Below, in pieces: positions 16,681 through 25,912 of a stretch of DNA of 64,000 nucleotides (position 1 is its first letter; the number at the start of each line of letters is the position of its first letter). A program made the position numbers and the translations under genes. This DNA is from Nitrosomonas communis (GTDB lineage Bacteria; Pseudomonadota; Gammaproteobacteria; Burkholderiales; Nitrosomonadaceae). The notes under the pieces were generated by a model. It was given only the letters and a program-made list of their open reading frames with translations. It did no database searches and was not told the DNA's origin. The stretch is from assembly GCF_024102715.1 (NCBI RefSeq), contig NZ_JAGFJM010000005.1, positions 1 through 64,000 of the forward strand, given 5' to 3'.

Positions 16681-18001
16681 ACAAGTTGAAAGTGTTCTGC
16701 ACTGGCAGGTCACTCGCACAGATCATTTGGTTGTCGGGCTAAGTGGCGGCGTTGACTCGGTGGTATTGCTGCATTTGCTCAAGACGCTCGCAGGCGCGAT
16801 GGCATTCAGACTCTCTGCCGTGCATGTCGAGCATGGTATTAGTCCTTATGCAGCCCAATGGAGTGATTTTTGTCAGGAGCAATGCAATGCCTTGGGTGTT
16901 CCCCTTCAGATTTTCCGCCTGCAAGTCAAGAAAGCTCCTCAAGTCAGTCTTGAGGCTGCTGCAAGGCAGGCGCGGTATCAGGTATTCGAACGTATTGAGG
17001 CTGACTATATAGTGCTCGCGCATCATCAGGATGATCAGGTTGAAACGGTGCTGTTGCAACTCCTGCGCGGTGCGGGCGTCAAGGGACTGGGTGGCATGCC
17101 GCATGTCAGGAAGCTTGCTGCTACAAGTAACGTTCGACTATTGCGGCCTCTGCTGGATGTTTCACGCGAAACCATCGTTCAGTATGCACGACAATACCAT
17201 CTTGACTGGGTAACTGATGAGAGCAATGACGATACAGCGTTCAACCGCAATTTTCTGCGTCATGCCGTTCTTCCATTGCTGGCGCAGCGATTTCCGGCTT
17301 ACCGGGAAACATGCTCACGTGCCAGTCGTCATCTTGGCGAAGCTGCGCATTTATTAGATGAGCTGGCTGAAATTGATGGCAAGTGCGTCATGACTGCGGG
17401 CAATATTCACTTAGAGAATTTGCACAAGCTTAGTTTTTCTCGTGCTAAAAATTTATTGCGTTATGTGTTCTCACAGCGCAATGTCATTCAACCCAGCACC
17501 GTAAAACTGGAAGAGATATTGCGGCAATTATTGTCTGCGGGGAGCGATACCAAACTTCATCTTGTTTTTGGCGAAACAGAGATACGATGCTTCAAAGGTT
17601 TGGTTAGAATTCAATCGAAACAGGAGCAGCCAGAAATAAAAGCGCCGTTTGTCTGGCATGGAGAGCATCACTGGGTGCTTGAGTCCCTGGGAGGAGCAAT
17701 TGAATGCACGCAGCAGGAAAGTGCTGGTATCAACCCGGCTAAACTGAGTGAGGCACCTGTCACTATCCGCTTGCGTACGGGTGGAGAGCGATTCCAACCT
17801 GACTGCAAGCGCCCTCGCCGCAGTTTGAAAAAGATCCTGCAAGAAGCTGCGCTGCCACCATGGGAGCGTGATACGCTGCCGTTACTCTTTAGCGGGGAAC
17901 AACTGGTCTGGGTACCTGGCATTGGTGTGGATTGCACTTTCCAGGCACCGCCGGGGGAATATGGCCTGATGCTGACATGGCGGCCTAATAAAAATTTATG
18001 A
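16640..18001 (+). CDS. tilS: tRNA(Ile)-lysidine synthetase
   Basis: A 453-residue protein. The PP-loop SGGVDS lies at 35-40 and the HHQDDQVET motif follows near 130; a DESNDD-FNRNFLR segment completes the N-terminal ATP-binding core. The C-terminal domain is the TilS substrate-binding part ([26 protein letters not shown]). The enzyme adds lysine to C34 of the AUA-decoding tRNA-Ile. The chosen start overlaps accA by 41 bases; a start a little further in is possible, but this one keeps the family's N-terminal helix. Confidence 0.95.
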   Translation: MANSRKLRSNTILEQVESVLHWQVTRTDHLVVGLSGGVDSVVLLHLLKTLAGAMAFRLSAVHVEHGISPYAAQWSDFCQEQCNALGVPLQIFRLQVKKAPQVSLEAAARQARYQVFERIEADYIVLAHHQDDQVETVLLQLLRGAGVKGLGGMPHVRKLAATSNVRLLRPLLDVSRETIVQYARQYHLDWVTDESNDDTAFNRNFLRHAVLPLLAQRFPAYRETCSRASRHLGEAAHLLDELAEIDGKCVMTAGNIHLENLHKLSFSRAKNLLRYVFSQRNVIQPSTVKLEEILRQLLSAGSDTKLHLVFGETEIRCFKGLVRIQSKQEQPEIKAPFVWHGEHHWVLESLGGAIECTQQESAGINPAKLSEAPVTIRLRTGGERFQPDCKRPRRSLKKILQEAALPPWERDTLPLLFSGEQLVWVPGIGVDCTFQAPPGEYGLMLTWRPNKNL

Positions 18002-18075
18002 AAATGAGGTTTGTCAGATTCTGAGCTCAATTGAGCTGCCTGAATGACTCTTCAAATAACTTTCCGGAAAGAAAT

Positions 18076-19131
18076 ATGATACTGGTGACAGGTGGAGCAG
18101 GATTTATTGGAACAAATTTTGTGCTGGACTGGCTGGCGCAATCAGATGAAGCTGTTATCAATTTTGATAAATTGACTTATGCGGGCAATCTGCAGAATTT
18201 AGCTTCATTGGCGGGCGATCCGCGGCATGTTTTCGTGCATGGCGATATTAATGATCAGCAGAAAATTGCAACCTTGCTGATGCGATTTCAACCGCGTGCG
18301 ATCGTCCATCTGGCAGCAGAAAGTCATGTTGATCGTTCTATTCACGGTCCAGAGGAGTTCATTCAGACGAATATCGTGGGCACTTTCAGATTGCTGGAGG
18401 CGGCCTATCGTTACTGGAAAGAGCAAAAAGGCAAGACCCAGCAAGATTTTCGTTTTCTTCATGTCTCAACGGACGAAGTGTATGGTTCTCTTGCCAAAGG
18501 CGCGCCCGCTTTTACGGAAACGCATGCTTATCAACCGAATAGCCCCTATTCAGCCAGCAAGGCATCCAGCGATCAGTTAGTGCGCGCTTACCATCACACC
18601 TACGGCCTCCCCACCCTGATCACCAATTGCTCCAACAACTATGGCGCATTTCAGTTTCCGGAAAAGCTTATTCCATTGATGATCGTAAATGCGTTGGCAG
18701 GCAAGCCCCTGCCCATCTATGGCGATGGCCAGCAGATCCGTGACTGGCTTTATGTGCAGGATCATTGCAGCGCTATCCGGCGGGTACTGGCGGCTGGTGT
18801 CCCCGGAGAAACTTACAATATTGGTGGCTGGAACGAGAAGCCCAATATCGAGATTGTTCATGCTATCTGCAGTTTGCTCAATGAGTTTCGTCCTGCTGAT
18901 TACCACAGATTGATCACCTATGTGGCGGATCGTCCAGGTCATGACCGTCGTTATGCTATCGATGCACGCAAAATTGAACGTGAGCTTGGTTGGAAACCAG
19001 GCGAGACGTTTGAAACAGGGATACGTAAAACTGTCCAGTGGTATCTGGATAATCAGAACTGGCTTGCTAACGTGCAGTCTGGCGAGTATCGGAAATGGAT
19101 TGAGACGCACTATCAGGGGCACGCCGAATGA
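18076..19131 (+). CDS. rfbB: dTDP-glucose 4,6-dehydratase
   Basis: An extended SDR enzyme of about 351 residues for the second step of dTDP-L-rhamnose synthesis. From the ATG at 18076 it reads [19 protein letters not shown] (NAD-binding motif), then [19 protein letters not shown] and YSASKASSD (catalytic Tyr-Lys). The Asp-Glu pair of the dehydratases is present in STDEVYG. A TTG at 18031 would add 15 residues that do not belong to the family, so I start at 18076. The stop overlaps rfbD by four bases (ATGA). rfbA and rfbC are not in this window. Confidence 0.95.
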   Translation: MILVTGGAGFIGTNFVLDWLAQSDEAVINFDKLTYAGNLQNLASLAGDPRHVFVHGDINDQQKIATLLMRFQPRAIVHLAAESHVDRSIHGPEEFIQTNIVGTFRLLEAAYRYWKEQKGKTQQDFRFLHVSTDEVYGSLAKGAPAFTETHAYQPNSPYSASKASSDQLVRAYHHTYGLPTLITNCSNNYGAFQFPEKLIPLMIVNALAGKPLPIYGDGQQIRDWLYVQDHCSAIRRVLAAGVPGETYNIGGWNEKPNIEIVHAICSLLNEFRPADYHRLITYVADRPGHDRRYAIDARKIERELGWKPGETFETGIRKTVQWYLDNQNWLANVQSGEYRKWIETHYQGHAE

Positions 19132-20024
19132 AAATACTGCTATTTGGAAAGAATGGGCAAGTCGGCTGGGAGTTGCAGCGTAGCCTGATTCCGCTTGGTG
19201 ACGTGGTGGCGCTGGATAGATCCAGCCAGCAATATTGCGGCGATCTGGCTGATCTGGCCGGGATCGCGCAAACTGTGCGAGCAGTGGCGCCAGATATCAT
19301 TGTGAATGCGGCTGCTTATACGGCGGTAGACCGGGCTGAAAACGAATTCGATCTGGCTTTCCGGATCAATGCTGAAGCGCCGGCCGTTTTAGCGCAGGAA
19401 GCGCAGCGCCTGGGTGCTTGGCTGATTCACTACTCGACTGACTATGTGTTTGATGGCAGCGGCGATCAGCCATGGCGTGAATCTGATTTGCCGGCGCCCT
19501 TGAATGCTTACGGTCAAACCAAACTCCAAGGGGAAGAGGCTATTCGCAGCACTGATTGTCAGCATCTGATTTTCCGGACAAGCTGGGTTTATGCTGCGCG
19601 CGGCAGCAATTTTGCTAAAACCATGCTGCGTCTTGCGCGGGAACGTGATCAGCTCAATGTCATCGATGATCAAATTGGCGCGCCGACGGGAGCTGACTTG
19701 CTGGCTGATGCGACCGCGCACACGATTGTAATGGCGTTGAAGCGACCTGAGACAGCCGGGCTTTATCATTTGGCTGCAGACGGACAAATCTCGTGGCATG
19801 GTTATGCCCGTTTTATACTCAGCTTTGCAAGAGCACGCGCCTGTACGCTCAGGGTGCAGTCTGACGCTGTCCTGCCAGTGTCCAGTAATGCCTTTGCCAC
19901 AGCGGTAAAGCGTCCGCTTAACTCTCGCCTGAGTACTGAAAAATTCCGGCGTACTTTTGGATTAACTATCCCTCAGTGGCAAACGGGCGTTGCCCGCATG
20001 CTGACTGAGGTGCTTGAGAAATAA
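19128..20024 (+). CDS. rfbD: dTDP-4-dehydrorhamnose reductase
   Basis: A 298-residue RmlD-type protein that reduces dTDP-4-keto-L-rhamnose with NAD(P)H. Motifs: [17 protein letters not shown] at the N-terminus, [21 protein letters not shown] and YGQTKLQGE (Tyr-Lys), then [18 protein letters not shown]. It is translationally coupled to rfbB. The product feeds O-antigen or exopolysaccharide rhamnose. The gene ends 8 bases before the convergent sppA-like gene. Confidence 0.94.
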   Translation: MKILLFGKNGQVGWELQRSLIPLGDVVALDRSSQQYCGDLADLAGIAQTVRAVAPDIIVNAAAYTAVDRAENEFDLAFRINAEAPAVLAQEAQRLGAWLIHYSTDYVFDGSGDQPWRESDLPAPLNAYGQTKLQGEEAIRSTDCQHLIFRTSWVYAARGSNFAKTMLRLARERDQLNVIDDQIGAPTGADLLADATAHTIVMALKRPETAGLYHLAADGQISWHGYARFILSFARARACTLRVQSDAVLPVSSNAFATAVKRPLNSRLSTEKFRRTFGLTIPQWQTGVARMLTEVLEK

Positions 20025-20031
20025 GGAAAAG

Positions 20032-20982
20032 TTATCGCAGCTCCCATTTGTCCATCGTTCCAGCAAGCAAGTTGGCGGCCATTCTGCCAAAGCGTTTGGC
20101 AAAATGCTCAGCCAACCCTTCCTTGGTAGTAAAATCAACGATACGCTCCGCTTGGATGACTTCCCGCGCAACATATTCAGGGCTGCCTAAGGCATCTACC
20201 AGGCCGAGATCAATGCTTTTTTCGCCGGTCCAGAGCAGGCCGCTGAAAATTTCCGGTGTATTTTTCAAGCGTTCGCCCCTGCCACTCTGTACTACCTGAA
20301 TAAATTGCTGATGAATTTCGGCCAGCATTTGCTTGGCATGCTCGCGTTGTTTCTGATCAAAGGGTAGAAAGGGATCCAGAAAATTTTTGTTTTCTCCTGC
20401 TGTGAGCAGGCGTCGTTCCACACCCAGTTTTTCGAGGGCACCGGCAAAACCGAAGCTGTCCAGTACGACGCCGATTGAGCCAACAATACTGGCTTTGTCC
20501 ACGAAGATTTTGTCGGCTGCCACTGCAACGTAATAACCTCCTGAGGCGCATATGTCTTCTACCACGGCATAAAGCGGAGTTTGCGGATATTCCGCGCGTA
20601 ATCTTCGAATCTCGTCATTGATATAACCCGCTTGTACCGGACTGCCTCCCGGACTATTGATTCGCAGAATAACGCCCGCAGTATTTTTGTCTTTAAAAGC
20701 TTTCTGTAGGGCTGCGTTAACGTTGTCAGCACTTCCCATGCTGTCAGGCTTGATTTCACCGCGTAAATCCACCAGCGCGGTATGCTTGTCCGCAATTCCA
20801 ACAGTTTCATCCCCAAGCCAGCCTAATCCCCAGAAAAGCAGCACGTAAAGGTAAATAAAAGTGAGCGCCTTAAAGAAAATGCTCCAATGACGCGCGCGGC
20901 GCTGTTCCTGCAAAGATGAAAATACTAGCTTCTCCAACGTTTCTTTTTCCCAGCCTTCCTTACGATTAGTTGAATCCGTCAT
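20032..20982 (-). CDS. sppA: Signal peptide peptidase SppA, short form
   Basis: A 316-residue membrane serine protease of the short SppA/SohB class (family S49). One N-terminal transmembrane helix (about 36-57, FFKALTFIYLYVLLFWGLGWL) anchors a periplasmic catalytic domain. INSPGGSPVQAGYI (109-122) is the ClpP-like oxyanion segment; the nucleophile is Ser147 in DICASGGYYVAVAADKI, and the general base is probably Lys199 in AGENKNFLDPF, at the spacing known for Bacillus SppA. It degrades leftover signal peptides. It is convergent with rfbD. Confidence 0.9.
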   Translation of the reverse strand: MTDSTNRKEGWEKETLEKLVFSSLQEQRRARHWSIFFKALTFIYLYVLLFWGLGWLGDETVGIADKHTALVDLRGEIKPDSMGSADNVNAALQKAFKDKNTAGVILRINSPGGSPVQAGYINDEIRRLRAEYPQTPLYAVVEDICASGGYYVAVAADKIFVDKASIVGSIGVVLDSFGFAGALEKLGVERRLLTAGENKNFLDPFLPFDQKQREHAKQMLAEIHQQFIQVVQSGRGERLKNTPEIFSGLLWTGEKSIDLGLVDALGSPEYVAREVIQAERIVDFTTKEGLAEHFAKRFGRMAANLLAGTMDKWELR

Positions 20983-21132
20983 AGCTTCTTAAACTCTTTA
21001 GAATGGTGTTTCTGAAAATGGAAATGGGTATTTAGAATACTCTTGAAATTTTATATACATTATATGCATGGAATGGTATGGTTGTCTGTTAATAGCAGCC
21101 ATACCTGTTTAAGTTTCTGGACGTTTTATGTC

Positions 21133-21807
21133 TCACTGCTGCGGTAATGCAGAGGATGATGTTTGCTGTTCCATGACAAAAATTTCAACACGGCGGTTTT
21201 TTGCTCGATTATAAGGGGTATCGTTAGAAGCGATGGGCTGATAAGAGCCACGGCCATCAATTTGAACACGCTGAATAGGCACACCGCGGCTGACCAGATA
21301 ATCGCGTGTGCTGGCGGCCCGACCGACGGATAAGGGGTTGTTAATGGCGTCAGTACCGGTATTATCAGTGTGTCCCACAATCATTACCGTCGTATTAGGA
21401 TTGTTAAGCAGACTGGTGGCAAAGCTATCGAGGATGGGCCTGAAATTGGATTTAATGTCTGCGCGCCCTGTATCAAACGAGATATCACTCGGAATATTGA
21501 GCATCAGGCGGTTATCTGCGGTTTGTGAAACTTGTACGCCCGTGCCAGCTGTCGCTGTTTCCATTTGCCTTTTTTGCTCTTCCATTCTTTGCGACCATAT
21601 GTAGCCAGCGCCAGCGCCCAGTACAGCGCCTGAGCCTGCGCCAATGGCAGCACCCTTACCACCACCTATAATTGCACCAATCACAGCTCCCGTGCCTGCG
21701 CCAATAGCAGCCCCTTGCGTGGTGCCGCGTTGGGTATCGGTCATGGTAGTACAGCCACCGAGTGTCAATAAAGCAGCAAGTGTTGTGATGGTCATCCGGT
21801 TTGTCAT
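21133..21807 (-). CDS. OmpA-like lipoprotein with glycine-zipper segment (YiaD-like)
   Basis: A 224-residue protein. The lipobox LGGC with Cys at about residue 19 indicates an outer-membrane lipoprotein. A Gly/Ala-rich segment (about 32-70, IGAGTGAVIGAIIGGG) is a glycine zipper that may insert in the membrane. The C-terminal OmpA domain (about 105-215) binds peptidoglycan: DISFDTGRADIK, VGHTDNTGTD and NRAKNRRVEIFV contain the conserved Asp and Arg. Likely role: envelope stability. It has no partner gene on its strand; the gene upstream is divergent. Confidence 0.88.
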   Translation of the reverse strand: MTNRMTITTLAALLTLGGCTTMTDTQRGTTQGAAIGAGTGAVIGAIIGGGKGAAIGAGSGAVLGAGAGYIWSQRMEEQKRQMETATAGTGVQVSQTADNRLMLNIPSDISFDTGRADIKSNFRPILDSFATSLLNNPNTTVMIVGHTDNTGTDAINNPLSVGRAASTRDYLVSRGVPIQRVQIDGRGSYQPIASNDTPYNRAKNRRVEIFVMEQQTSSSALPQQ

Positions 21808-22012
21808 AAATGTCTCCTCAAGAAAAGTAAATTGTACTGTAGCAGATAAAACAAAAAATTCAATCTATTAGGGAATCCTGAATCAGTGCCTGAACAAGCC
21901 AGTGGCTGCGCTTGTGCGATGCACGGAAACTCATTGATCTGATATGCCTCATTTGCTGTGCTGCTAGGATAAAATTACTTTTTTATTATTTTATAAAAGG
22001 ATAGAAAATATC

Positions 22013-22267
22013 ATGACGCAACAGCTTATTGAATGTGAACTGCATGATTATATTGAAGTCGCTTGTATGTATGGTTACCAGCTCAGGCTCATATTAAAAG
22101 ATCGGCAAGTGTTTGCAGGTAAGGCAAAAGATATTGTTACGACAGCAGATAAACGTGAGTTTTTGGTGATCGAGAATGAACAAGGATCACAGCAAATTGA
22201 GCTGATTCAACTCGAAAAAATGCAGGTATTGACAGCCAATGCACAATTCAGCGAAGTGGTATTCTGA
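22013..22267 (+). CDS. rof: Rho-binding antiterminator (Rof/YaeO-like)
   Basis: An 84-residue protein resembling Rof/YaeO, an Sm-like fold that binds Rho and blocks its RNA-binding site. The match is at the level of pattern: CELHDYIEVACMYGYQL (E. coli has CDDYDNLELACQHHL), then LKDRQVFAGKAKDIV and REFLVIENEQGSQQIELIQLEKM. An AAGGA is present upstream. It is monocistronic and followed by a 338-base gap. Confidence 0.7.
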   Translation: MTQQLIECELHDYIEVACMYGYQLRLILKDRQVFAGKAKDIVTTADKREFLVIENEQGSQQIELIQLEKMQVLTANAQFSEVVF

Positions 22268-22605
22268 TTACTATTCTGCCGCTTATCGTCTACTTTAGGG
22301 CAGGATCTGGTATTATCGCTGCTCACAGGATTTTGCCAAGAGTTTTTTGAAATTATCTTAGAAACTGCTTCTAGCATTATATTTTTTCCTTTACTTGTAA
22401 AATAATTGGATGGCAGATACAGCCTGTCAATAGTATGGTTTCAAATTAATCCGGGCGATGTGGACACATCTTGTATTGACGATGAATAAAGGATGAGCAA
22501 CATTCAAGCTTAATGTCTTGCACAAAAACGACATGCATTGTTTACGTTAACCTGGGTATGAAATATTCGGGTTAACTATCTTGTTACTTAAATTAAGGAG
22601 AGATA
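22268..22605. other. Intergenic gap before hpf
   Basis: I see no coding frame. Two short inverted arms, GTTAACC (22546-22552) and GGTTAAC (22570-22576), lie about 30 bases before the hpf start and could be a regulatory site or weak hairpin. In most betaproteobacteria rpoN would precede hpf; it is absent here. A good AAGGAG sits just before the hpf ATG. Confidence 0.45.
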
Positions 22606-22938
22606 ATGAATTTAAATCTTACCGGAAATCACGTAGAAATTACGCCTGCTATGCGCGATTATGTGAACTCTAAAATAGGCAAGATTACCCGGCATTTTGA
22701 TCATGTGATTGATGTGAATGTGATTTTGTCAGTAGAAAAACATAAACAAAAAGCTGAGGCTAATGTGCATGTTCGCGGCAAAGATATTTTTGTCGAGGCA
22801 GATGGCACCGATATGTATGCTTCGATCGATAGTCTAGTGGATAAACTTGACCGGCAGATACTTAAGTATAAGGAAAAGAATATAGAGCGCCGCAATCATG
22901 ACGCATTAAAAAATCAGGAACTCAACCAGCCTGAGTAA
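22606..22938 (+). CDS. hpf: Ribosome hibernation promoting factor, short form
   Basis: A 110-residue HPF/YfiA-family protein that binds the 30S decoding region and favours inactive ribosome dimers in stationary phase. Family pattern: MNLNLTGNHVEITPAMRDYV at the N-terminus, KHKQKAEANVHVRGKDIFVEA in the middle, and the basic helix DSLVDKLDRQILKYKEK. It lacks the C-terminal dimerisation domain of the long form. In proteobacteria it usually sits between rpoN and ptsN; here ptsN follows but rpoN does not precede. Confidence 0.94.
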   Translation: MNLNLTGNHVEITPAMRDYVNSKIGKITRHFDHVIDVNVILSVEKHKQKAEANVHVRGKDIFVEADGTDMYASIDSLVDKLDRQILKYKEKNIERRNHDALKNQELNQPE

Positions 22939-22980
22939 CATCAGATCAACTGAATAGCACACCGCGGCGCCAGAAATTAT

Positions 22981-23002
22981 CCGGCTCTATCACAAGAGCC
23001 GG
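22981..23002. other. Hairpin between hpf and ptsN
   Basis: CCGGCTCT (22981-22988) and AGAGCCGG (22995-23002) form a perfect 8-base stem with a 6-base loop. No T-run follows, so it is more likely an mRNA-stabilising or processing hairpin than an intrinsic terminator. Confidence 0.55.
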
Positions 23003-23203
23003 CTATATGGGATGGAGATAAAGGCAAGAGAGGATTAAAAACTGCGACATATCGGGATGATAGATAGTGTGTTGCCGATACAAGCTAATTTTTTAAACCA
23101 ATGCAGAACGCCGCTTAAATACGGCTACTGTGATGGCCAAAAAATAATTTCTGGCGGAAAATGCCATGTTGTGTTTATCGAGCGTAATTTCATTTCTTCT
23201 TTT

Positions 23204-23674
23204 ATGAATCTTATTTCACAATTATTGCCTGAATCCAATGTGATTGTTGATTTGGATGTTGCCAGTAAAAAGCGTGTGTTTGAGCAGGCCGGATTATTGT
23301 TTGAGAACACGTTACATGTCGCACGTAGCCAGGTTTTTGATAGTTTGTTTGCGCGGGAAAGATTGGGTTCGACCGGACTTGGGCAGGGGGTAGCGATTCC
23401 CCATGGGAGAATTAAGGGACTTCGTGAAGCTGCTGCTGCTCTGGTCAGAATGAAAGAAGCCATTCCTTTTGATGCGCCTGATGGTTTGCCGGTCAATATC
23501 GCATGTATCTTGTTGGTGCCTGAAAAGGCGACAGACAAGCACCTGCAAATTTTAAGCGAGCTCGCCCAAATGTTCAGTGATAAAAGTTTTCGTGAAAAGT
23601 TACTCCTGAGTAAGGATGCAAGGGAGATTCATCAGCTCATCACTGACTGGGTGCCTGATAATGTCACAAATTAG
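23204..23674 (+). CDS. ptsN: Nitrogen-PTS EIIA-type regulator PtsN
   Basis: A 156-residue PTS EIIA (fructose-type) domain of the nitrogen-related phosphotransfer chain, phosphorylated from NPr. The phospho-accepting histidine is His67 in GQGVAIPHGRI. I start at the ATG at 23204 (MNLISQLLPESNVIVDLDV), which is the normal N-terminus; the open frame extends 49 codons further upstream without resemblance to the family. It overlaps the start of hprK by 14 bases. Unphosphorylated PtsN typically regulates potassium transport and other processes. Confidence 0.94.
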   Translation: MNLISQLLPESNVIVDLDVASKKRVFEQAGLLFENTLHVARSQVFDSLFARERLGSTGLGQGVAIPHGRIKGLREAAAALVRMKEAIPFDAPDGLPVNIACILLVPEKATDKHLQILSELAQMFSDKSFREKLLLSKDAREIHQLITDWVPDNVTN

Positions 23675-24608
23675 TGTTTCTCAGCTATTTGAAGAGAATC
23701 AAACAAAATTGTGCCTGACTTGGGGTTTTGGACAGGACTATGGCAACAAGCTGCTCGATAATGATGTCATCGCAAAGTCTGTGCAAGGATTGATTGGTCA
23801 TCTCAATTTTATTCATCCTAACTGGATCCAAGTGCTGAGCAGGATTGCCATCGACTATCTCGATCAACTTGATTCGGCCTCTCTGCAGAAAAAATTCCAG
23901 CAACTGGCGCAAAGTGATCTCACGTGCATGATCGTGACGGATGGCGCTTCAGTTTCTGAAGCATTGAGATCTTTTGCTGCGCGCACACAAATCCCAATAC
24001 TATGTTCAACCTGTTCAAGTCTGGATGTAACCTGGGTGTTACGTTCTTTTCTGGCAAAAGTGCTGGCGCCAAATATTAGCAAACATGGCGTCTTATTGGA
24101 TGTGCTGGGGATGGGGGTGCTTATAACAGGTGAGAGTGGTGTCGGTAAAAGTGAATTAGCATTAGAGCTGATCAGTCGCGGTCATGGGCTGGTGGCCGAT
24201 GATGTCGTCGAGTTGCGTCGTATTGGACCAGAAACGCTGGAAGGGTCTTGTCCGCCAATATTACGCGATTATCTTGAGGTGCGTGGGCTTGGCATGTTGA
24301 ATATCCGTACCATTTTTGGGGAAACTGCGGTTCGTCGGCGTAAGAATATGAAATTGATCGTTCATTTGGAGAAATCCAGTGGTGCAGAAATCAGTTTATT
24401 TGATCGGCTGCCGCTGAGTAACCTCAATGAAAATATTCTGAATGTGACTATACGTAAAGTGATTATTCCCGTTGCTGCCGGACGAAATCTGGCAGTATTG
24501 GTAGAAGCTGCGGTCAGGAATTATGTTTTGCAGTTGCGCGGGATTGACAGCACTCAGGAATTCGTCAAGCGCCACGAACAGGAAATGAATGGTAATTCCT
24601 CAGAATGA
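23661..24608 (+). CDS. hprK: HPr kinase/phosphorylase
   Basis: A 315-residue HprK/P. Its N-terminal domain is followed by the kinase domain with P-loop GESGVGKS (157-164), VADDVVEL with the catalytic Asp, and the HprK signature EVRGLGMLNIRTIFG. It phosphorylates a serine of HPr/NPr. I use the ATG at 23661 (MSQISVSQLFEEN); 15 extra upstream codons are in frame but not family-like. In this phylum hprK normally sits in the same cluster as ptsN, coupling carbon and nitrogen signalling. Confidence 0.95.
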   Translation: MSQISVSQLFEENQTKLCLTWGFGQDYGNKLLDNDVIAKSVQGLIGHLNFIHPNWIQVLSRIAIDYLDQLDSASLQKKFQQLAQSDLTCMIVTDGASVSEALRSFAARTQIPILCSTCSSLDVTWVLRSFLAKVLAPNISKHGVLLDVLGMGVLITGESGVGKSELALELISRGHGLVADDVVELRRIGPETLEGSCPPILRDYLEVRGLGMLNIRTIFGETAVRRRKNMKLIVHLEKSSGAEISLFDRLPLSNLNENILNVTIRKVIIPVAAGRNLAVLVEAAVRNYVLQLRGIDSTQEFVKRHEQEMNGNSSE

Positions 24609-24632
24609 CAGGCAAGATTCTATTCTCCTAAG

Positions 24633-25247
24633 ATGAGTGCTGCGCGAACGATCACGCTTGCCTTTACGGGTGCATCCGGCATGCCTTATGGCATTCGTCT
24701 GCTGCAAATGTTGTTAGCTCAGGGTATTCGCGTTTATTTGCTGTATTCACAAGTGGCGCAGATCGTGGCGCAGCAGGAGATGAGTTTGCAACTTCCTTCT
24801 CGTGCGCAGGAAGCAGAGGCGTTTTTCAATGACTATTTCAATGCGGAAAAAGGACTGCTGAAGGTATTTGGGCGCGAAGAGTGGTTTGCGCCTGTTGCTT
24901 CTGGTTCTAATCCAGCTGACGCCATGGTCATTTGCCCCTGCACCATGGGGACCCTCTCAGCTGTTGCTGCAGGTTTGAATCATAAGTTAATCGAGCGCGC
25001 GGCGGATGTCATGCTCAAGGAGAACCGTAAACTCATTTTGGTACCGCGGGAAATGCCATTTTCCGCAATTCATCTTGAAAACATGCTGAGACTGGCACGC
25101 AGCGGTGCAATTATCTTGCCGGCCAACCCTGGTTTTTATCATCATCCGCAGAGCATCCAGGATATCGTCGATTTTGTAGTCGCACGCATCCTGGATCATC
25201 TGGGAGTTGCGCATACGTTGATGCCGCGCTGGGGTGAGGAAAGTTAG
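24633..25247 (+). CDS. ubiX: Flavin prenyltransferase UbiX
   Basis: A 204-residue protein that joins dimethylallyl phosphate to FMN, making the prenylated flavin used by the UbiD decarboxylase in ubiquinone synthesis. Family features: LAFTGASGMPYGIRLLQ (FMN-binding loop), ASGSNPADAMVICPCTMGTLSAVAAG, LKENRKLILVPREMP and GFYHHPQSIQDIVDFVVARI. It lies 24 bases after hprK, where rapZ is commonly found in other betaproteobacteria. Confidence 0.95.
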   Translation: MSAARTITLAFTGASGMPYGIRLLQMLLAQGIRVYLLYSQVAQIVAQQEMSLQLPSRAQEAEAFFNDYFNAEKGLLKVFGREEWFAPVASGSNPADAMVICPCTMGTLSAVAAGLNHKLIERAADVMLKENRKLILVPREMPFSAIHLENMLRLARSGAIILPANPGFYHHPQSIQDIVDFVVARILDHLGVAHTLMPRWGEES

Positions 25248-25274
25248 GGAAAAATTTTTTCACCAGACTTGTCG

Positions 25275-25901
25275 TTATTTCAAGCCATTTTTCATGGCGC
25301 ATACTTCCCGTGCGATCGGCTGTAACTCATGATCAGCCAGGCAATAGATCGTTTTTTCCGTAACGACATAATCCATGGCAATATCGTGTTCATGCGGGGA
25401 AATAGTCGGTAGATGGAGCACCTCAAATGCAATGCCGATAGTTAACGGCCGAGGATTGATGGTAGCAAGGGTGCGATCAAAAAAACCACTGCCATAGCCC
25501 AACCGGTAACCCTGATTATCAAAACCTATCATTGGAATAACGACCGCATCAATGGTTACTTGCTCAGTATCGTGAGGAAAAGCAATGCCGTATGCATCTT
25601 TTCGCATCGGAGCCTGCGGCCACCATTTGCGGAATTTCAATGGTTGATGCGGACCAACCACTTCAGGTAACGCCAATGTTGCGCCACGTGCGGATAAATA
25701 CGCCATTACCGGCGCAGGGTCGTACTCGCCTTGGTAGGGCGAATAAAACCCTACGCAGCGTTGCTGCAGTAGCGGGAAGCCTTGTGTGAGCGAATCAGTA
25801 ATTGCTTCGCTCCAACTAGCGCGCTCTGCAATAGTAATTTGTTTTCGACGCGCTATCAAATGAGCGCGTTGTTGTTTCCGCCATTCTTGCCAATCATTCA
25901 T
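25275..25901 (-). CDS. 5-formyltetrahydrofolate cyclo-ligase
   Basis: A 208-residue protein of the YgfA/MTHFS family, which converts 5-formyl-THF to 5,10-methenyl-THF using ATP. Visible motifs: an N-terminal basic helix (RKQQRAHLIARRKQ), VGFYSPYQGEYDP, and the C-terminal signature GYRLGYGSGFFDRTLA with the ATP-binding loop. It sits 12 bases downstream of mutY on the same strand, so they may share a transcript. It is convergent with ubiX. Confidence 0.92.
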   Translation of the reverse strand: MNDWQEWRKQQRAHLIARRKQITIAERASWSEAITDSLTQGFPLLQQRCVGFYSPYQGEYDPAPVMAYLSARGATLALPEVVGPHQPLKFRKWWPQAPMRKDAYGIAFPHDTEQVTIDAVVIPMIGFDNQGYRLGYGSGFFDRTLATINPRPLTIGIAFEVLHLPTISPHEHDIAMDYVVTEKTIYCLADHELQPIAREVCAMKNGLK

Positions 25902-25912
25902 AGGGTGGCATT

